This document shows positions 1 to 9,885 of a stretch of DNA of 64,000 bases, piece after piece. The stretch is from positions 434,001 to 498,000 of the forward strand of contig NZ_FUZU01000003.1 of NCBI RefSeq assembly GCF_900167975.1, written 5' to 3'. Below the pieces are notes generated by a model. It was given only the letters and a program-made list of their open reading frames with translations. It ran no database searches and had not been told where the DNA came from. This stretch comes from Ohtaekwangia koreensis. Lineage in GTDB: Bacteria > Bacteroidota > Bacteroidia > Cytophagales > Cyclobacteriaceae. Each line of letters opens with the position of its first letter. Positions within the stretch are counted from its first letter, which is position 1. Made by a program: the position numbers and the translations under genes.

Positions 1-405
1 AACGAAGTAATCAAACGCCATTGCTACAGTAATCTCAAAGAATGAAGGTTGAATCGAATCGATGGAAGTTTGGATACGATTCACAAAATCAACAACGAAA
101 GCTTGTGTGACCTCTTTGCCGTTCACGCGAATGCGTTCTGTAAAAGACTTCAGGTGTGGCGAAGTATATAGTCCGGTTTTATACCCGGCAGACTGCAGCA
201 CCGATGCCAGCATGTGCGAAGTGCTTCCTTTTCCATTGGTCCCGGCTATATGAATCGATTTGAATTTTCGCTGTGGATTATCCAGTGATTCACAAAGCGC
301 TATTGTGTTGGTAAGATCACTTTTATACGCTACTGCCCCGATGCGTTGAAACATGGGAAGGCTCGTGTACAGATACTCCAAAACATCTTCGTACTGCGTA
401 AACAT
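1..405 (-). CDS. folC: Folylpolyglutamate/dihydrofolate synthase FolC, N-terminal part
   Basis: Cytosolic ligase that adds glutamate to folates (and in bifunctional forms makes dihydrofolate). The gene runs off the left edge, so only about 135 N-terminal residues are present. Visible are the family's opening (LPMFQRIGAVAYKSDL), the ATP-binding P-loop AGTNGKGST and the following GLYTSPHL stretch, all in family order. I place the start at the ATG at 405, because the protein from MFTQYEDVLEYL onward matches the usual FolC N-terminus. The frame stays open upstream to another ATG at 540, which would add 45 residues of unfamiliar sequence. It is divergent from amtB. Family assignment is firm; the exact start is not. 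Confidence 0.9.
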   Translation of the reverse strand, partial: MFTQYEDVLEYLYTSLPMFQRIGAVAYKSDLTNTIALCESLDNPQRKFKSIHIAGTNGKGSTSHMLASVLQSAGYKTGLYTSPHLKSFTERIRVNGKEVTQAFVVDFVNRIQTSIDSIQPSFFEITVAMAFDYFV

Positions 406-662
406 GGGCGCGAAAATAATTGCAATTCGTGATAGTCCGTGATCCTGAAACAATACTTTAAGCGCTGACTTTGGAAAGTGTATTTTCAAGGGCGTTTTAT
501 TCATTAAAAGATTTTCAAAAAATCCACACTTTTTAGCCATCCAGGGTTAAAATAAAGTCACCTACAACGTTTTCGGTCATTTTTCTTTCAAACGTGCGGT
601 ACTTTTAGAGGCACTCTTTAAAAAAATTCCGATTTTTGATTTACAACCAGAATTAACGCCTT

Positions 663-1991
663 ATGAAGAAATCATTAATCTTTTTGCTGCTGCTCATGGG
701 CTTCAGCATATTGGCCGTCTTTATGCCGGCCTTACCCAAACAAATTGTAACCGAGGGATTGAACGGTGGAGACATTGCCTGGATGCTTGCAGCTTCAGCA
801 TTGGTACTTTTGATGACACCAGGTCTTGCTTTCTTCTACGGTGGTATGATCGATGTGAAGAACATCATATATACTATGTTCCAAAGCTTTATCGCGATGG
901 GTGTTGTAGGTGTACTTTGGATCGTTGTTGGTTTTAGTCTGGCCTTCGGAGATTCCATCGGTGGACTCATCGGTGATCCCAGATCTTTCTTTATGTTTCA
1001 GAATGTTATGGATGGTAAGCCATGGTCACTCGCCCCGACTATACCGCTTATCCTTTTTGCATTCTTCCAATTGAAATTCGCGATCATCACTCCTGCCTTA
1101 ATCACGGGTACATTTGCTGAACGCGTTCGCTTTAAGTCCTATATTATTTTCCTGGTACTCTTCTCGCTGTTTATATACTCTCCACTCGCACATTGGACAT
1201 GGCATCCGGAAGGATTCCTTTTCAAGATGGGGGTTCTTGATTTTGCCGGTGGAACTGTTGTACACATGTCTGCTGGTATAGCTGCATTGGTAGCTTCTAT
1301 ATTTCTGAAAAGTAATGAAGAGAAAAAACACATCGCTCCTGCTAACATTCCCTATGTATTGCTGGGTACAGGTTTACTGTGGTTCGGATGGTTCGGCTTC
1401 AATGCCGGGAGTGCATTTGGTGCAAACTCATTAGCTGCATCTGCATTTGCAACCACCAATACTGCCTCTGCTGCTGCGGGCCTTGCTTGGATATTATTTG
1501 ATTCTGTTCGGGGTAAAAAACCTTCTGCACTTGGATTTTGTATTGGTGCCGTAGTGGGATTGGTAGCCATAACACCGGCTGCAGGTTTTGTTACTATACC
1601 TTCCAGTTTATTCATTGGTACATTTGCGAGCTTGATCAGTAACGTGATGGTTCATTGGAAAACTACTAAGACTTCACTCGAAGATACACTGGATGTATTT
1701 CCTTGCCATGGTGTAGGTGGTGCTGTTGGTATGGTAATGACAGCGTTGCTTGCTAACACCGCTGTGAACGGTGCTAACACAACAGGCAATGGTCTTTTCT
1801 TTGGTGAGACTGCTCTCTTCATTGTACACATGAAGGCGTTGGTCATCGTTGTGACCTATACATTTATAGGCACGGGTATATTGTTGAAGATCACAGACCT
1901 GATCTCACCATTAACAATAAGCCAATCGAAAAGAACAGTTGAACCTGCTTTTGAAGGTGAACTGATGCCCGACTTAAGCTCGGCTAAATAA
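663..1991 (+). CDS. amtB: Ammonium transporter (AmtB family)
   Basis: Inner-membrane channel/transporter for ammonium, 442 residues, the usual length. The N-terminus is a cleavable-looking signal segment (MKKSLIFLLLLMGF), followed by about eleven membrane segments. Family landmarks are the LLMTPGLAFFYGG stretch in the first core helix, and the two pore histidines in the segments VVHMSAG and PCHGVGG. No glnK (PII) gene sits beside it, although amtB and glnK are commonly paired; the next gene downstream is a TerB-like protein behind a terminator. It therefore looks monocistronic. A short AT-rich gap separates it from divergent folC. Confidence 0.96.
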   Translation: MKKSLIFLLLLMGFSILAVFMPALPKQIVTEGLNGGDIAWMLAASALVLLMTPGLAFFYGGMIDVKNIIYTMFQSFIAMGVVGVLWIVVGFSLAFGDSIGGLIGDPRSFFMFQNVMDGKPWSLAPTIPLILFAFFQLKFAIITPALITGTFAERVRFKSYIIFLVLFSLFIYSPLAHWTWHPEGFLFKMGVLDFAGGTVVHMSAGIAALVASIFLKSNEEKKHIAPANIPYVLLGTGLLWFGWFGFNAGSAFGANSLAASAFATTNTASAAAGLAWILFDSVRGKKPSALGFCIGAVVGLVAITPAAGFVTIPSSLFIGTFASLISNVMVHWKTTKTSLEDTLDVFPCHGVGGAVGMVMTALLANTAVNGANTTGNGLFFGETALFIVHMKALVIVVTYTFIGTGILLKITDLISPLTISQSKRTVEPAFEGELMPDLSSAK

Positions 1992-2014
1992 ACACTAGCA
2001 TCTGAAAGAACTAC

Positions 2015-2048
2015 AAAAGGCCCTGCAATCTGCCGGGCCTTTTTTTAT
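2015..2048 (+). terminator. Rho-independent terminator after amtB
   Basis: Stem AGGCCC (2018-2023) pairs with GGGCCT (2035-2040), extended by A/T pairs, and runs straight into seven T. It lies 24 bases after the amtB stop codon. Confidence 0.85.
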
Positions 2049-2109
2049 TCTAAAATTTTGCCAGCAACACTATAACGGTTACTTTAGCTTTCTCTGACCC
2101 TTACAAATT

Positions 2110-2475
2110 ATGATCATCCACTCTTCCTTCTCTGACTTCGTTGTTTTTCTGTACGTTCATCTATCACAGGCTGATAATAGTTATGATCCGTCTGAGCTCT
2201 CCGCTATCAAGGGGAAAATGGCGAGCCTATACCCGGACGGAACTGACATCGAAAGGAAACTATATACTGCTATTCGGGAGTATAACTCTTTCGACAGTGC
2301 TAAGCTTAGCGACTTGTTTCTGCAGACTGTAAAACACTTTGGACAGGAACAACAATTACAAAAAAGTAATTTGCTTGATGCGATGCAGGAAATCATCCGA
2401 GCCGATGGTAAAGTAGACCAATCGGAAACCAAAGCACTTGAAGCATTGAAACAGCTTATCGAAATTACCGTATAA
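2110..2475 (+). CDS. TerB-like helical protein
   Basis: A 121-residue soluble, all-helical protein. The C-terminal half (LLDAMQEIIRADGKVDQSETKALEALKQL) has the acidic Asp-Gly turn typical of TerB/DjlA-like (COG3793-type) domains, which bind divalent metal in some members. The substrate and role are unknown. It is followed after 10 bases by a lipoprotein gene in the same direction, so the two are probably co-transcribed. A second TerB-like gene lies at 24312-24749. The family call rests on this motif and the length only. Confidence 0.6.
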   Translation: MIIHSSFSDFVVFLYVHLSQADNSYDPSELSAIKGKMASLYPDGTDIERKLYTAIREYNSFDSAKLSDLFLQTVKHFGQEQQLQKSNLLDAMQEIIRADGKVDQSETKALEALKQLIEITV

Positions 2476-2485
2476 CAAACTAACT

Positions 2486-2998
2486 ATGAGAGGTCTTTCG
2501 ATCATTCCGCTACTGATACTATTTTCATTTGCAGCCTGTAAGAAACCTGCATCTATAGCGAATGACGATTTCCCAACCGGCACGCTGCCTCCGCTGGTGT
2601 TGCGGGCCTATCTCAAAGATACACTTTCACAAAAAGCACTGGAGGCATTGCAACTGAGTGATCTCGCTGGAGTCAAGATAAAGTATAACTCCGGAAACTA
2701 TGCGAGTTATTTTGAATACGAAGCGGATCGCGAAGTACTTCTTAAAACAATGGCTTCCTTACCATTTCCGAAGTATGCTATAAAAGCAGATACGGTTTGT
2801 TACCAGGTCTCCTATCGGGATCTTGCTTCCATAAGACAACGCATTACACTCACGGAGTATGAAGCGTCAGCTTTCTTTTGGGATACCGCTATAGATGAAT
2901 ATGATGTATTCGAATGCCTGAAGTCTCCGATGAGGCACACGCTTCTCATCAGCAAAAAAACTAAAAAGGTATATCACCGTATCGAGTATACCGGTTGA
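2486..2998 (+). CDS. Small lipoprotein of unknown function
   Basis: A 170-residue protein with a lipoprotein signal: hydrophobic stretch IIPLLILFSF followed by the lipobox AAC (Cys about residue 18), then KKPAS. The mature part is mixed alpha/beta with a conserved-looking central segment (YASYFEYEADREVLLKTMASLPF). I do not recognise a family. It follows the TerB-like gene by 10 bases and ends at a strong bidirectional terminator. It is probably anchored in the outer or inner membrane facing the periplasm. Confidence 0.7.
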   Translation: MRGLSIIPLLILFSFAACKKPASIANDDFPTGTLPPLVLRAYLKDTLSQKALEALQLSDLAGVKIKYNSGNYASYFEYEADREVLLKTMASLPFPKYAIKADTVCYQVSYRDLASIRQRITLTEYEASAFFWDTAIDEYDVFECLKSPMRHTLLISKKTKKVYHRIEYTG

Positions 2999-3019
2999 TG
3001 TATATCTCATTCACAAATA

Positions 3020-3056
3020 AAAAGAGGATGCCTTATCTAATCAGGCATCCTCTTTT
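3020..3056. terminator. Bidirectional terminator between convergent genes
   Basis: A 13-base perfect stem (AAAAGAGGATGCC, 3020-3032, with GGCATCCTCTTTT, 3044-3056) and an 11-base loop. A-rich and T-rich flanks allow it to work for the lipoprotein gene on the plus strand and for the gene ending at 3079 on the minus strand. Confidence 0.9.
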
Positions 3057-3078
3057 GTTTTCAGTATAACATCTTTTA

Positions 3079-3600
3079 CTAATTTGTCATAAAAGCAAGT
3101 TGCGTTATGGTATGCTTGTCTTCATTGAAGCCCACCAATACTTTAAGCGGAGCCTTTCTATCTTCACCGGCACACATGATTGGCATTGGACAAACAAACT
3201 TAAAGGTCTTTACGCCTTGAAGCTCGGTCTGTTTTGTCTCGGTAGTAAGAGAAAGATCACCAAACATAAACTCGCCTTTAAAACTATTGGCGGCAAATTT
3301 TTTATCGCCATCCGTATTGAAAGTAAACCCGACAAGTTTAACCTCTTCAGCTTGTGCGGCGAGCACGATGCCATAGTTCTCGTAAAAATAAGTTACCTCG
3401 CCACTGGCATGAGTCTTCTTTTCACTTGGTTCACCATATTTAGCAATGAAATCAGAGATCTTCAAGCCCTTTGCAAATTTCAGATCGCCTAACTGAAGAT
3501 CGTAGGTTTGCGGATTGAATTTAACTTTTAGCGATGATTCATTTGTAAAACCGGTAAAGGCTGTACATACTACAAACAACAGTAACACTTTAGTTTTCAT
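3079..3600 (-). CDS. Exported protein of unknown function
   Basis: A 173-residue protein with a Sec signal peptide (MKTKVLLLFVVCTAFTGF). The mature part is beta-rich. It has a segment ISDFIAKYGEPSEKKTHASGEVTYFYENYGIVL that resembles the short lipoprotein/SmpA-like 'YGxP' turn seen in many small periplasmic proteins, and a Cys pair near the C-terminus (FVCPMPIMC) that could form a disulfide. I do not recognise a named family. It is 32 bases downstream of the OPT transporter gene in the same direction, so it may be the last gene of a peptide-uptake operon. Confidence 0.7.
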   Translation of the reverse strand: MKTKVLLLFVVCTAFTGFTNESSLKVKFNPQTYDLQLGDLKFAKGLKISDFIAKYGEPSEKKTHASGEVTYFYENYGIVLAAQAEEVKLVGFTFNTDGDKKFAANSFKGEFMFGDLSLTTETKQTELQGVKTFKFVCPMPIMCAGEDRKAPLKVLVGFNEDKHTITQLAFMTN

Positions 3601-3632
3601 AGGGAGAGTTTAGGGTTTATAGATTAAGACTA

Positions 3633-5675
3633 TTATTTCTTTACCGCCAATCTATATAGCATTGCGATCATAGCGATGAAAAATAATGTACCCAGAATCT
3701 GATACCCACCTGCTCCAAGACTTTCAACCAATCCATGTTCAAGATTCAAAGACCCCATAATCGATGGCAATACCACTGCGAGGATTGCCACGATCACACC
3801 TGTCAATGCTCCTCCTGCAATGAGTCCGGTAGCAAATAAGCTTCCACGTCCCAGTTCATCGTCTTGTGGTTTTTCTCCCTTACGCTCCGCTTTCCAATCA
3901 ACATAGCCTTTCACAGCACCACCCGCAAAAATAGGAAGCGTAGTGGACAGTGGTAAATATAGGCCTATAGCAAATGCGAGTGCTTTAATGCCGCATAGCT
4001 CCATGGTTATCGCTATAAATACTCCGACAATTACGAATTGCCAATCGAGGTTATATGAAAGTATGCCACGCGCCAGCGTAGCCATCAGTGTAGCTTGTGG
4101 TGCTGGATATGTATCACTCCCTATAGCATGTTTTATACCTTGCGCTGCCATGGCTGCTGTTGGAGTATCCAGTATCTTCACAATTACTCCTATCGCTATG
4201 GATGAAACTATAGCGCCTATAAAAAGTGCGAGCTGCTGGTAGCGTGGTGTAGCACCAACAATAAAACCTGTTTTCAGATCCTGCGAAGTGCCACCTGCAT
4301 TTGATGCTGCGATACAAATCATACCGCCTACAACCAACGCGAGTGGTTCATAGAATTTACCAGACCAGCCAATGCTGGTAAAGATCAAACAAGTACCCAT
4401 CAATGTAGCAATCGTCATTCCGGAGATCGGATTGTTACTGGTTCCTACCAAACCAACGATACGGCTGGATACAGTAACAAAGAAGAACCCGAATACTACA
4501 ATCAGTAGCCCGATAAAAAGTTTTTGAAATATACCATCACCTGGAATGATCGTGCCAGGAAGTATAGCTGTTAAGAGTACCAAAGCAACGCTTCCTATAA
4601 TTACAAATTTAAACGACAGATCATCTTCTGTGCGCAGTACACTACCCTTTCCTTTTTCTTTAAGTGAGCCCATGCTCTCACGGAAAGAGCTTACAATCGT
4701 CGGTATTGTTTTGATCAGCGTTATAAAACCTCCTGCTGCCACAGCGCCTGCACCAATCTGGCGGACGTAGGCGCGGTATAATGCATCTGCATAACTTCCG
4801 AACGTATGCGTCTGTGGATCCCAGTTGCCGTAACCTCCGGGTGTATTGAGATTGGCAAGACTTCCTAATTTTACCAGTTGTGTAGCCACTGTATCCGGAG
4901 CAACGAGTGTACTCAGCAATGGTATAACAGCCCACCACGCCAGTACAGAACCTGCTACTAAGACTCCTGAAATCCGTGGCCCTATAATATAACCCACGCC
5001 TAAATATTCGGGTGTTATTTCTCCGCGCGTTGCTGCGGAAGGCCAATATTTACTGGCCTGATTTGTAACGTAGGATGGTACTTCTGCTATGACGTGAAAT
5101 ACTTTTTGAAACAGCGCATATACCATCGCTATACCCATTCCTGCGAAAGCAGTTTTTGCAAACACACCGCCCTTTTCTCCGGCCTGTAATACGGAGGCAC
5201 AGGCAGTTCCCTCCGGATACGGAAGTGTGCCATGCTCTTTTACGATCAACGATCTTCTCAGCGGAATCATCATCAATGTACCCAACATTCCTCCGAATGC
5301 TGCGAGTATAAGGATGGTGAGGTAATCAAAATATGCTTCGCCTATACTTACTCCATCCTGACCGGGCGAAAGAAAAAGAAAACCGGGTAATGTAAACACA
5401 ACCCCCGCTGCGATCGTCTCCCCTGCAGAGCCTGTGGTTTGTATAATGTTATTTTCAAGAATTGTAGTCTTCAGAATTTTACGTCCCAGCGTAATGGCAA
5501 TCACCGCGATGGGAATCGAAGCTGTAACGGTAAGCCCGGCTTTTAGCGCCAGATATACTGTTGATGCTCCGAAAAGAATTCCAAAGAGTGAGCCGAACGT
5601 AACTGCTTTGAGCGTAAACTCCGGAATGTTCTGCTCCGGTGAGATGTACGGTTTAAAAAATTTATTTACTTCCAT
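3633..5675 (-). CDS. OPT-family oligopeptide transporter
   Basis: A polytopic inner-membrane transporter of 680 residues. OPT proteins of this bacterial type import small peptides. I read about sixteen hydrophobic segments. Recognisable family stretches include [28 protein letters not shown] near the N-terminus, [24 protein letters not shown], and [20 protein letters not shown]. It lies 27 bases downstream of a POT-family peptide transporter gene in the same direction. The pair gives the cell two independent peptide uptake routes, one operon. The substrate cannot be read from sequence; iron-siderophore transport is known for other OPT branches but nothing here suggests it. Confidence 0.93.
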   Translation of the reverse strand: MEVNKFFKPYISPEQNIPEFTLKAVTFGSLFGILFGASTVYLALKAGLTVTASIPIAVIAITLGRKILKTTILENNIIQTTGSAGETIAAGVVFTLPGFLFLSPGQDGVSIGEAYFDYLTILILAAFGGMLGTLMMIPLRRSLIVKEHGTLPYPEGTACASVLQAGEKGGVFAKTAFAGMGIAMVYALFQKVFHVIAEVPSYVTNQASKYWPSAATRGEITPEYLGVGYIIGPRISGVLVAGSVLAWWAVIPLLSTLVAPDTVATQLVKLGSLANLNTPGGYGNWDPQTHTFGSYADALYRAYVRQIGAGAVAAGGFITLIKTIPTIVSSFRESMGSLKEKGKGSVLRTEDDLSFKFVIIGSVALVLLTAILPGTIIPGDGIFQKLFIGLLIVVFGFFFVTVSSRIVGLVGTSNNPISGMTIATLMGTCLIFTSIGWSGKFYEPLALVVGGMICIAASNAGGTSQDLKTGFIVGATPRYQQLALFIGAIVSSIAIGVIVKILDTPTAAMAAQGIKHAIGSDTYPAPQATLMATLARGILSYNLDWQFVIVGVFIAITMELCGIKALAFAIGLYLPLSTTLPIFAGGAVKGYVDWKAERKGEKPQDDELGRGSLFATGLIAGGALTGVIVAILAVVLPSIMGSLNLEHGLVESLGAGGYQILGTLFFIAMIAMLYRLAVKK

Positions 5676-5702
5676 AGGTGGTTAATGAGTGCGCGTGAAT
5701 AT

Positions 5703-7202
5703 TTATTGAATATTACCCATCAGTTTCCGGATTGGTTTACTAAATACAATTACGATAAGGCCACCAACAAACATGATCTTTACAATGAGACCAAAGAGAT
5801 CGGTGAGTAACGAGGGATTGGCAGTGATTGCTTCATCATTAAATTCTCCGGCATATATACCGGCAAAAAGATTACCGAGTGCAAGTGCCATAAAGAATAC
5901 CCCCATCATTTGGCCGACCAATCGTTTTGGAGACAACTTGGTTACACCACTCAAGCCGATCGGGTATAGACAGATCTCACCAAATGTGTGAAACATATAG
6001 GTTACGATCAACCAGGTTGGTAAAGGTTTACCACCAGCGATCACGATGTCTGATGCACCGATCATTACCAGGTATCCTAATCCCATAAAGATTAAACCTA
6101 AAGCCATCTTCACCGGAGTAGTCGGATTTAATTTCCGCTTTGCCAATGAAAACCACAACCAGGTAAATACGGGAACAAAGAGTATAACAAAGAATGGTGG
6201 AGCAGATTGCAGCCAGCTTGCCGGCATGGTAAAGGTGCCGAATACGCGTTGTGTATAGCGGTCGGCAAAAAGATTCAGCGATGAACCTTGTCCTTCATAG
6301 CCTGCGTAAAATGCCGTGGTTATTAAGAACATCAGGAATATAGCGAACACTTTCCGTTTCTCGTCTGTGTTGAGTTTCTCAAAGAGAAATACATATACAA
6401 AGTATATCAGTACAGATATACCGATCACAATTCCGGAAGCTTCGGCAAATACTACTGGATTTATAGTAATGATCCCCATCAGCAATGATGTGACGAACGC
6501 AGCCAGTGATAATGCTGCAATCCATAAACCTGCGCGAATTGTATTGTCACGCTTTTGTTGTTGCGCAGCATTGGGCAATCGCGTTGGTTCGAGGCCTGCT
6601 GTTCCGAGGTATTTCTCTGTGATCTTAAACTGAATTAATCCGAAGATCATACCAACACCCGCTGCAGCAAAACCATAGTGCCAGTTTATATTCTCTCCTA
6701 AATATCCGACAATGATCGGTGAGATGAGTGCACCGGAATTTATGCCCATAAAGAATATAGAGAACCCCGCATCACGCCTTACTTGTTCTTCCGGTGGGTA
6801 GATCTCTCCTACCATACTGCTGATGTTCGGCTTCAGTAATCCTGTTCCGATCGTGATCAGCAAGAGGCCTATAAAAAATGTTTCAGTGGTAGGAAGTGCT
6901 AAACATATATGTCCTAAAGCGATGATACAGCCGCCATAAAATATACTCTTACGAAGTCCGAAGAATTTATCGGCAAGCCATCCGCCTGGCAGTGCGAGCA
7001 AGTATACAAACATGGTATAGAGTCCATATATAGCACCACCGGTTTTGTCGTCAAGGCCCATTCCGCCCTCCTCAACAGAAGCCACCATGAAGAGCAGCAG
7101 TAGTGCCCGCATACCGTAGTAGCTAAAGCGCTCCCACATCTCCGTAAAAAATAAAGTAGCCAATCCACGCGGATGGCCAAAAAATGTTTTGTCAGAACTC
7201 AT
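5703..7202 (-). CDS. POT-family proton-dependent di-/tripeptide transporter
   Basis: A major-facilitator transporter of 499 residues with about fourteen membrane segments; POT proteins couple proton entry to uptake of di- and tripeptides. The diagnostic ExxERFxYYG motif is intact in helix 1 (EMWERFSYYG, about residues 17-26), as are the GGWLADKFFG loop and the second PTR2-type stretch (FSIFFMGINSGALISPI). It starts at the ATG complementary to 7200-7202, has a promoter candidate at 7261-7292, and is followed by the OPT gene after 27 bases. It is divergent from pckA, which fits joint use of peptides as a gluconeogenic carbon source (inference). Confidence 0.95.
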   Translation of the reverse strand: MSSDKTFFGHPRGLATLFFTEMWERFSYYGMRALLLLFMVASVEEGGMGLDDKTGGAIYGLYTMFVYLLALPGGWLADKFFGLRKSIFYGGCIIALGHICLALPTTETFFIGLLLITIGTGLLKPNISSMVGEIYPPEEQVRRDAGFSIFFMGINSGALISPIIVGYLGENINWHYGFAAAGVGMIFGLIQFKITEKYLGTAGLEPTRLPNAAQQQKRDNTIRAGLWIAALSLAAFVTSLLMGIITINPVVFAEASGIVIGISVLIYFVYVFLFEKLNTDEKRKVFAIFLMFLITTAFYAGYEGQGSSLNLFADRYTQRVFGTFTMPASWLQSAPPFFVILFVPVFTWLWFSLAKRKLNPTTPVKMALGLIFMGLGYLVMIGASDIVIAGGKPLPTWLIVTYMFHTFGEICLYPIGLSGVTKLSPKRLVGQMMGVFFMALALGNLFAGIYAGEFNDEAITANPSLLTDLFGLIVKIMFVGGLIVIVFSKPIRKLMGNIQ

Positions 7203-7260
7203 TTAAACCAAAGGTCAGGTAGGTAAAATAAAATATTGCTTGCGGTTCTTTAAACCGGCT

Positions 7261-7292
7261 TGAAAGTAGGCCGATAAATCCATTTTCGCAAA
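7261..7292 (-). promoter_or_regulatory. Bacteroidota-type promoter for the peptide transporter operon
   Basis: On the minus strand a TTTG (7292-7289) is followed by exactly 20 bases and then TACTTTCA (7268-7261), one base off the TAnnTTTG consensus. It leaves a leader of about 50 bases before the POT gene. Confidence 0.55.
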
Positions 7293-7337
7293 TAGTCTTT
7301 GTTCACCGCAACAGGAAACAAAATATAATTGCAAACG

Positions 7338-7368
7338 ATTGAAACGATTTCAAATTGCCCTAACTTTG
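7338..7368 (+). promoter_or_regulatory. pckA promoter with overlapping palindromic operator
   Basis: TTG at 7339-7341, 19 bases, then TAACTTTG at 7361-7368, a full match to the Bacteroidota consensus. A perfect inverted repeat TTGAAA-CGA-TTTCAA (7339-7353) covers the -33 element and half of the spacer, and resembles LacI-family or cre-type operators. A further AAACGATT copy lies immediately upstream (7333-7340). A repressor bound here would block RNA polymerase. Confidence 0.7.
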
Positions 7369-7396
7369 CATCTAACTCATTAACCCAAATTGAAAC

Positions 7397-9013
7397 ATGT
7401 TGGAATTCGGAACCAGATCCCGATCATTCGGGATCGAACACCTCGGTATTCCCGAAGGGAAAGCCTACTGGAACCTCTCACCCGATGAACTGACCATGAT
7501 GACACTGGAAGGTGGCCATGCAAAGATCACCCGAACGGGCGCGCTCGCTATAGATACAGGTGAGTTTACCGGCAGGTCTCCTAAAGATAAATTCACAGTA
7601 AAGGATGACGTTACTGAAAATTCAGTCTGGTGGAATAACTTTAATATACCTTTCGATGCTGCTAAATTCGAACAGCTCTATAGGAAGATGCTGGTATATT
7701 TGAATGGCAAAGAATTTTTTGTGCGTGATGTATATGCCTGTGCCGATGAACGCTATCGGATGAATATACGAGTGGTCAACGAATATGCGTGGTCCAATCT
7801 TTTTGTATACAACATGTTCATTCGCCCTTCGGAGGAAGAGTTGAAAGCGTTTGAGCCCGAGTGGCTCATCGTAAACACCCCCGGATTCCATGCTGATCCT
7901 GCCGTAGATGGAACACGTCAGCATAACTTTTCAATTATAGACTTCACTCGCAAAATTATTCTTATCGGTGGAAGCGGCTATACCGGTGAAATCAAGAAAG
8001 GAATTTTTTCAGCGTTAAACTTTATACTTCCCTATCAAAAAAATGTACTGCCTATGCATTGCTCTGCCAACATGGGTGAGCAAGGTGATACAGCTATATT
8101 CTTTGGTTTATCCGGAACGGGAAAAACAACGCTCTCTGCAGATCCAAACCGGAAGTTAATTGGTGATGATGAACATGGATGGACTCCGGATAATGTGATC
8201 TTCAATTTCGAAGGAGGTTGTTACGCGAAAACAATAGATCTTTCTGAAGAAAAAGAACCTGATATTTTCCGGGCTATCAAACCGGGTGCTCTCCTTGAGA
8301 ATGTCTGCTTCAAAGAAAAAACGAATGAAGTAGATTACACCAATGGGTCGCGTACTGAAAATACGCGCGTGAGTTATCCTATAGACTATATCCAAAATAT
8401 AGCACAACCTTCTCTTGGCAAGAATCCAAAGAACATTTTCTTCCTTACCTGCGATGCTTATGGTGTGCTGCCTCCTATCGCCAAGCTTACTCCGGGGCAG
8501 GCTGCGTTTCATTTTATATCAGGCTATACGGCGAAAGTAGCCGGAACAGAAGCTGATGTCGTTGAGCCTACCATGACTTTCAGCGCGTGCTTTGGTGCTC
8601 CGTTTATGCCTCTTCATCCTGCTATATATGCAGAAATGTTAAGCAAGAAAATGAAGGAAGCAGGTGTGAACGTATGGCTGGTAAACACCGGTTGGTCTGG
8701 TGGAGCGTATGGTATAGGTGAGCGTATGAGTCTGAAACATACTCGAGCACTGATCACCGCTGCATTGAATGGAGAACTTGATACTGTTTCTTTCAAGATA
8801 CACGACGTGTTTGGTATAGCTATACCTTCCGATTGTCCTAATGTACCAACAGAAATACTCGACCCCCGAAATACATGGCATGATCATGACGAATATGATC
8901 ACAAGGCTCACTTTCTGGCAGAAGCGTTTTTGAAAAACTTCGAGAAGTTTGCAAAGAATGCGAATGCAGAAACATTGGCCGGTGCGCCTACCATAAAGAT
9001 GCACGTGCAATAG
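7397..9013 (+). CDS. pckA: Phosphoenolpyruvate carboxykinase (ATP)
   Basis: Cytosolic enzyme that converts oxaloacetate and ATP to phosphoenolpyruvate, CO2 and ADP, the entry step of gluconeogenesis. At 538 residues it has the usual ATP-type length. The kinase P-loop GLSGTGKTT begins at about residue 237, followed by the metal-binding GDDEHGW stretch. RSPKDKF (substrate arginine region) and MHCSANMG are also present. It is monocistronic, with its own promoter and a terminator behind. The palindrome over the promoter suggests carbon-dependent repression. Confidence 0.97.
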   Translation: MLEFGTRSRSFGIEHLGIPEGKAYWNLSPDELTMMTLEGGHAKITRTGALAIDTGEFTGRSPKDKFTVKDDVTENSVWWNNFNIPFDAAKFEQLYRKMLVYLNGKEFFVRDVYACADERYRMNIRVVNEYAWSNLFVYNMFIRPSEEELKAFEPEWLIVNTPGFHADPAVDGTRQHNFSIIDFTRKIILIGGSGYTGEIKKGIFSALNFILPYQKNVLPMHCSANMGEQGDTAIFFGLSGTGKTTLSADPNRKLIGDDEHGWTPDNVIFNFEGGCYAKTIDLSEEKEPDIFRAIKPGALLENVCFKEKTNEVDYTNGSRTENTRVSYPIDYIQNIAQPSLGKNPKNIFFLTCDAYGVLPPIAKLTPGQAAFHFISGYTAKVAGTEADVVEPTMTFSACFGAPFMPLHPAIYAEMLSKKMKEAGVNVWLVNTGWSGGAYGIGERMSLKHTRALITAALNGELDTVSFKIHDVFGIAIPSDCPNVPTEILDPRNTWHDHDEYDHKAHFLAEAFLKNFEKFAKNANAETLAGAPTIKMHVQ

Positions 9014-9054
9014 CAAGATCGCACTTGTTGGCTTTATTAAGAAGGGATTGATAA

Positions 9055-9092
9055 GAGGCCGCCTCGAAATTTTCGGGGGCGGCTTTATTATT
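9055..9092 (+). terminator. Terminator after pckA
   Basis: GCCGCC (9058-9063) pairs with GGCGGC (9078-9083), with an inner CGAAA/TTTCG helix, then a T-rich tail. It lies about 45 bases after the pckA stop. Confidence 0.75.
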
Positions 9093-9220
9093 TCAACGAG
9101 ATCATTTTCCATTAAAATGGATTTTTTACCGTTTAGCGTTAACTCGCGATTGTTTCAACATTCAATTTGTTATACTGCGTATTGTAATAAATCGAAGTTT
9201 CACCTTAAAAAGTCAATCGT

Positions 9221-9691
9221 ATGAAGTTGAAGTTTTTTAGCCTGGTGTGTTTCATGGCGCTTTTTTCTGCACCGTTATTCGCGCAAGACGCTGCGGCCGT
9301 CACCGATGAGGAGTTGAAGAAATATGCGGTTGCTATGGATTCTGTGAATGAAATGCAAGCTGTTCTTACTGGACAAATCAAGCAGATGGTTACAACGAAT
9401 CAGACTGTAACAGCACAACGTTACAATGAACTTTTCAAGATCATTGGTGATGAAGGGAAGTTACTCGAAGCGAATGCAACTCCTGACGAAATCAGATTTG
9501 TGAAGGATGTAATTGCTAAGAAAGACGAAGGTACTGCGAAGATCAAGGAAACGTATCAATTGCTGGCGAAAGACTATGTTGGTGCTGCGGCATTCAACAA
9601 AGTAAAGAAAGCGATCAGCAGTGATGAGAGTTTGAAATCAAAGTATCAGTCCATTATGGATGAGCTGGCAAAAGACAATGCCGTGAATTAA
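9221..9691 (+). CDS. Exported helical protein, DUF4168-like
   Basis: A 156-residue protein with a Sec signal peptide ending at PLFAQ (about residue 22). The mature part is almost all helix and opens with VTDEELKKYAVAMDSV, then two long amphipathic helices; this layout resembles DUF4168 proteins, which have no known activity. It stands alone between two terminators. The likely location is the periplasm. Family call is by resemblance only. Confidence 0.65.
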   Translation: MKLKFFSLVCFMALFSAPLFAQDAAAVTDEELKKYAVAMDSVNEMQAVLTGQIKQMVTTNQTVTAQRYNELFKIIGDEGKLLEANATPDEIRFVKDVIAKKDEGTAKIKETYQLLAKDYVGAAAFNKVKKAISSDESLKSKYQSIMDELAKDNAVN

Positions 9692-9706
9692 AAGCCGTCA
9701 TCCTAT

Positions 9707-9748
9707 AAAAGAAGGGCTGCTCTGAATCAGAGCAGCCCTTCTTTTTTT
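9707..9748 (+). terminator. Strong terminator after the DUF4168-like gene
   Basis: A 14-base perfect stem (GAAGGGCTGCTCTG at 9711-9724 with its complement at 9728-9741) with a 3-base loop and eight T. Confidence 0.92.
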
Positions 9749-9885
9749 TATCTGCTAATGCAAGACCCTCCAAAGTCTCAAAGCTTTGTGAAGCAATCGC
9801 CATGGATGAGACTACAGTATATACAGATGTAAGTTTTTCAGCACAACCTTAATGTTATGGTAAAGTTATAGTATAGTAAATGTCA

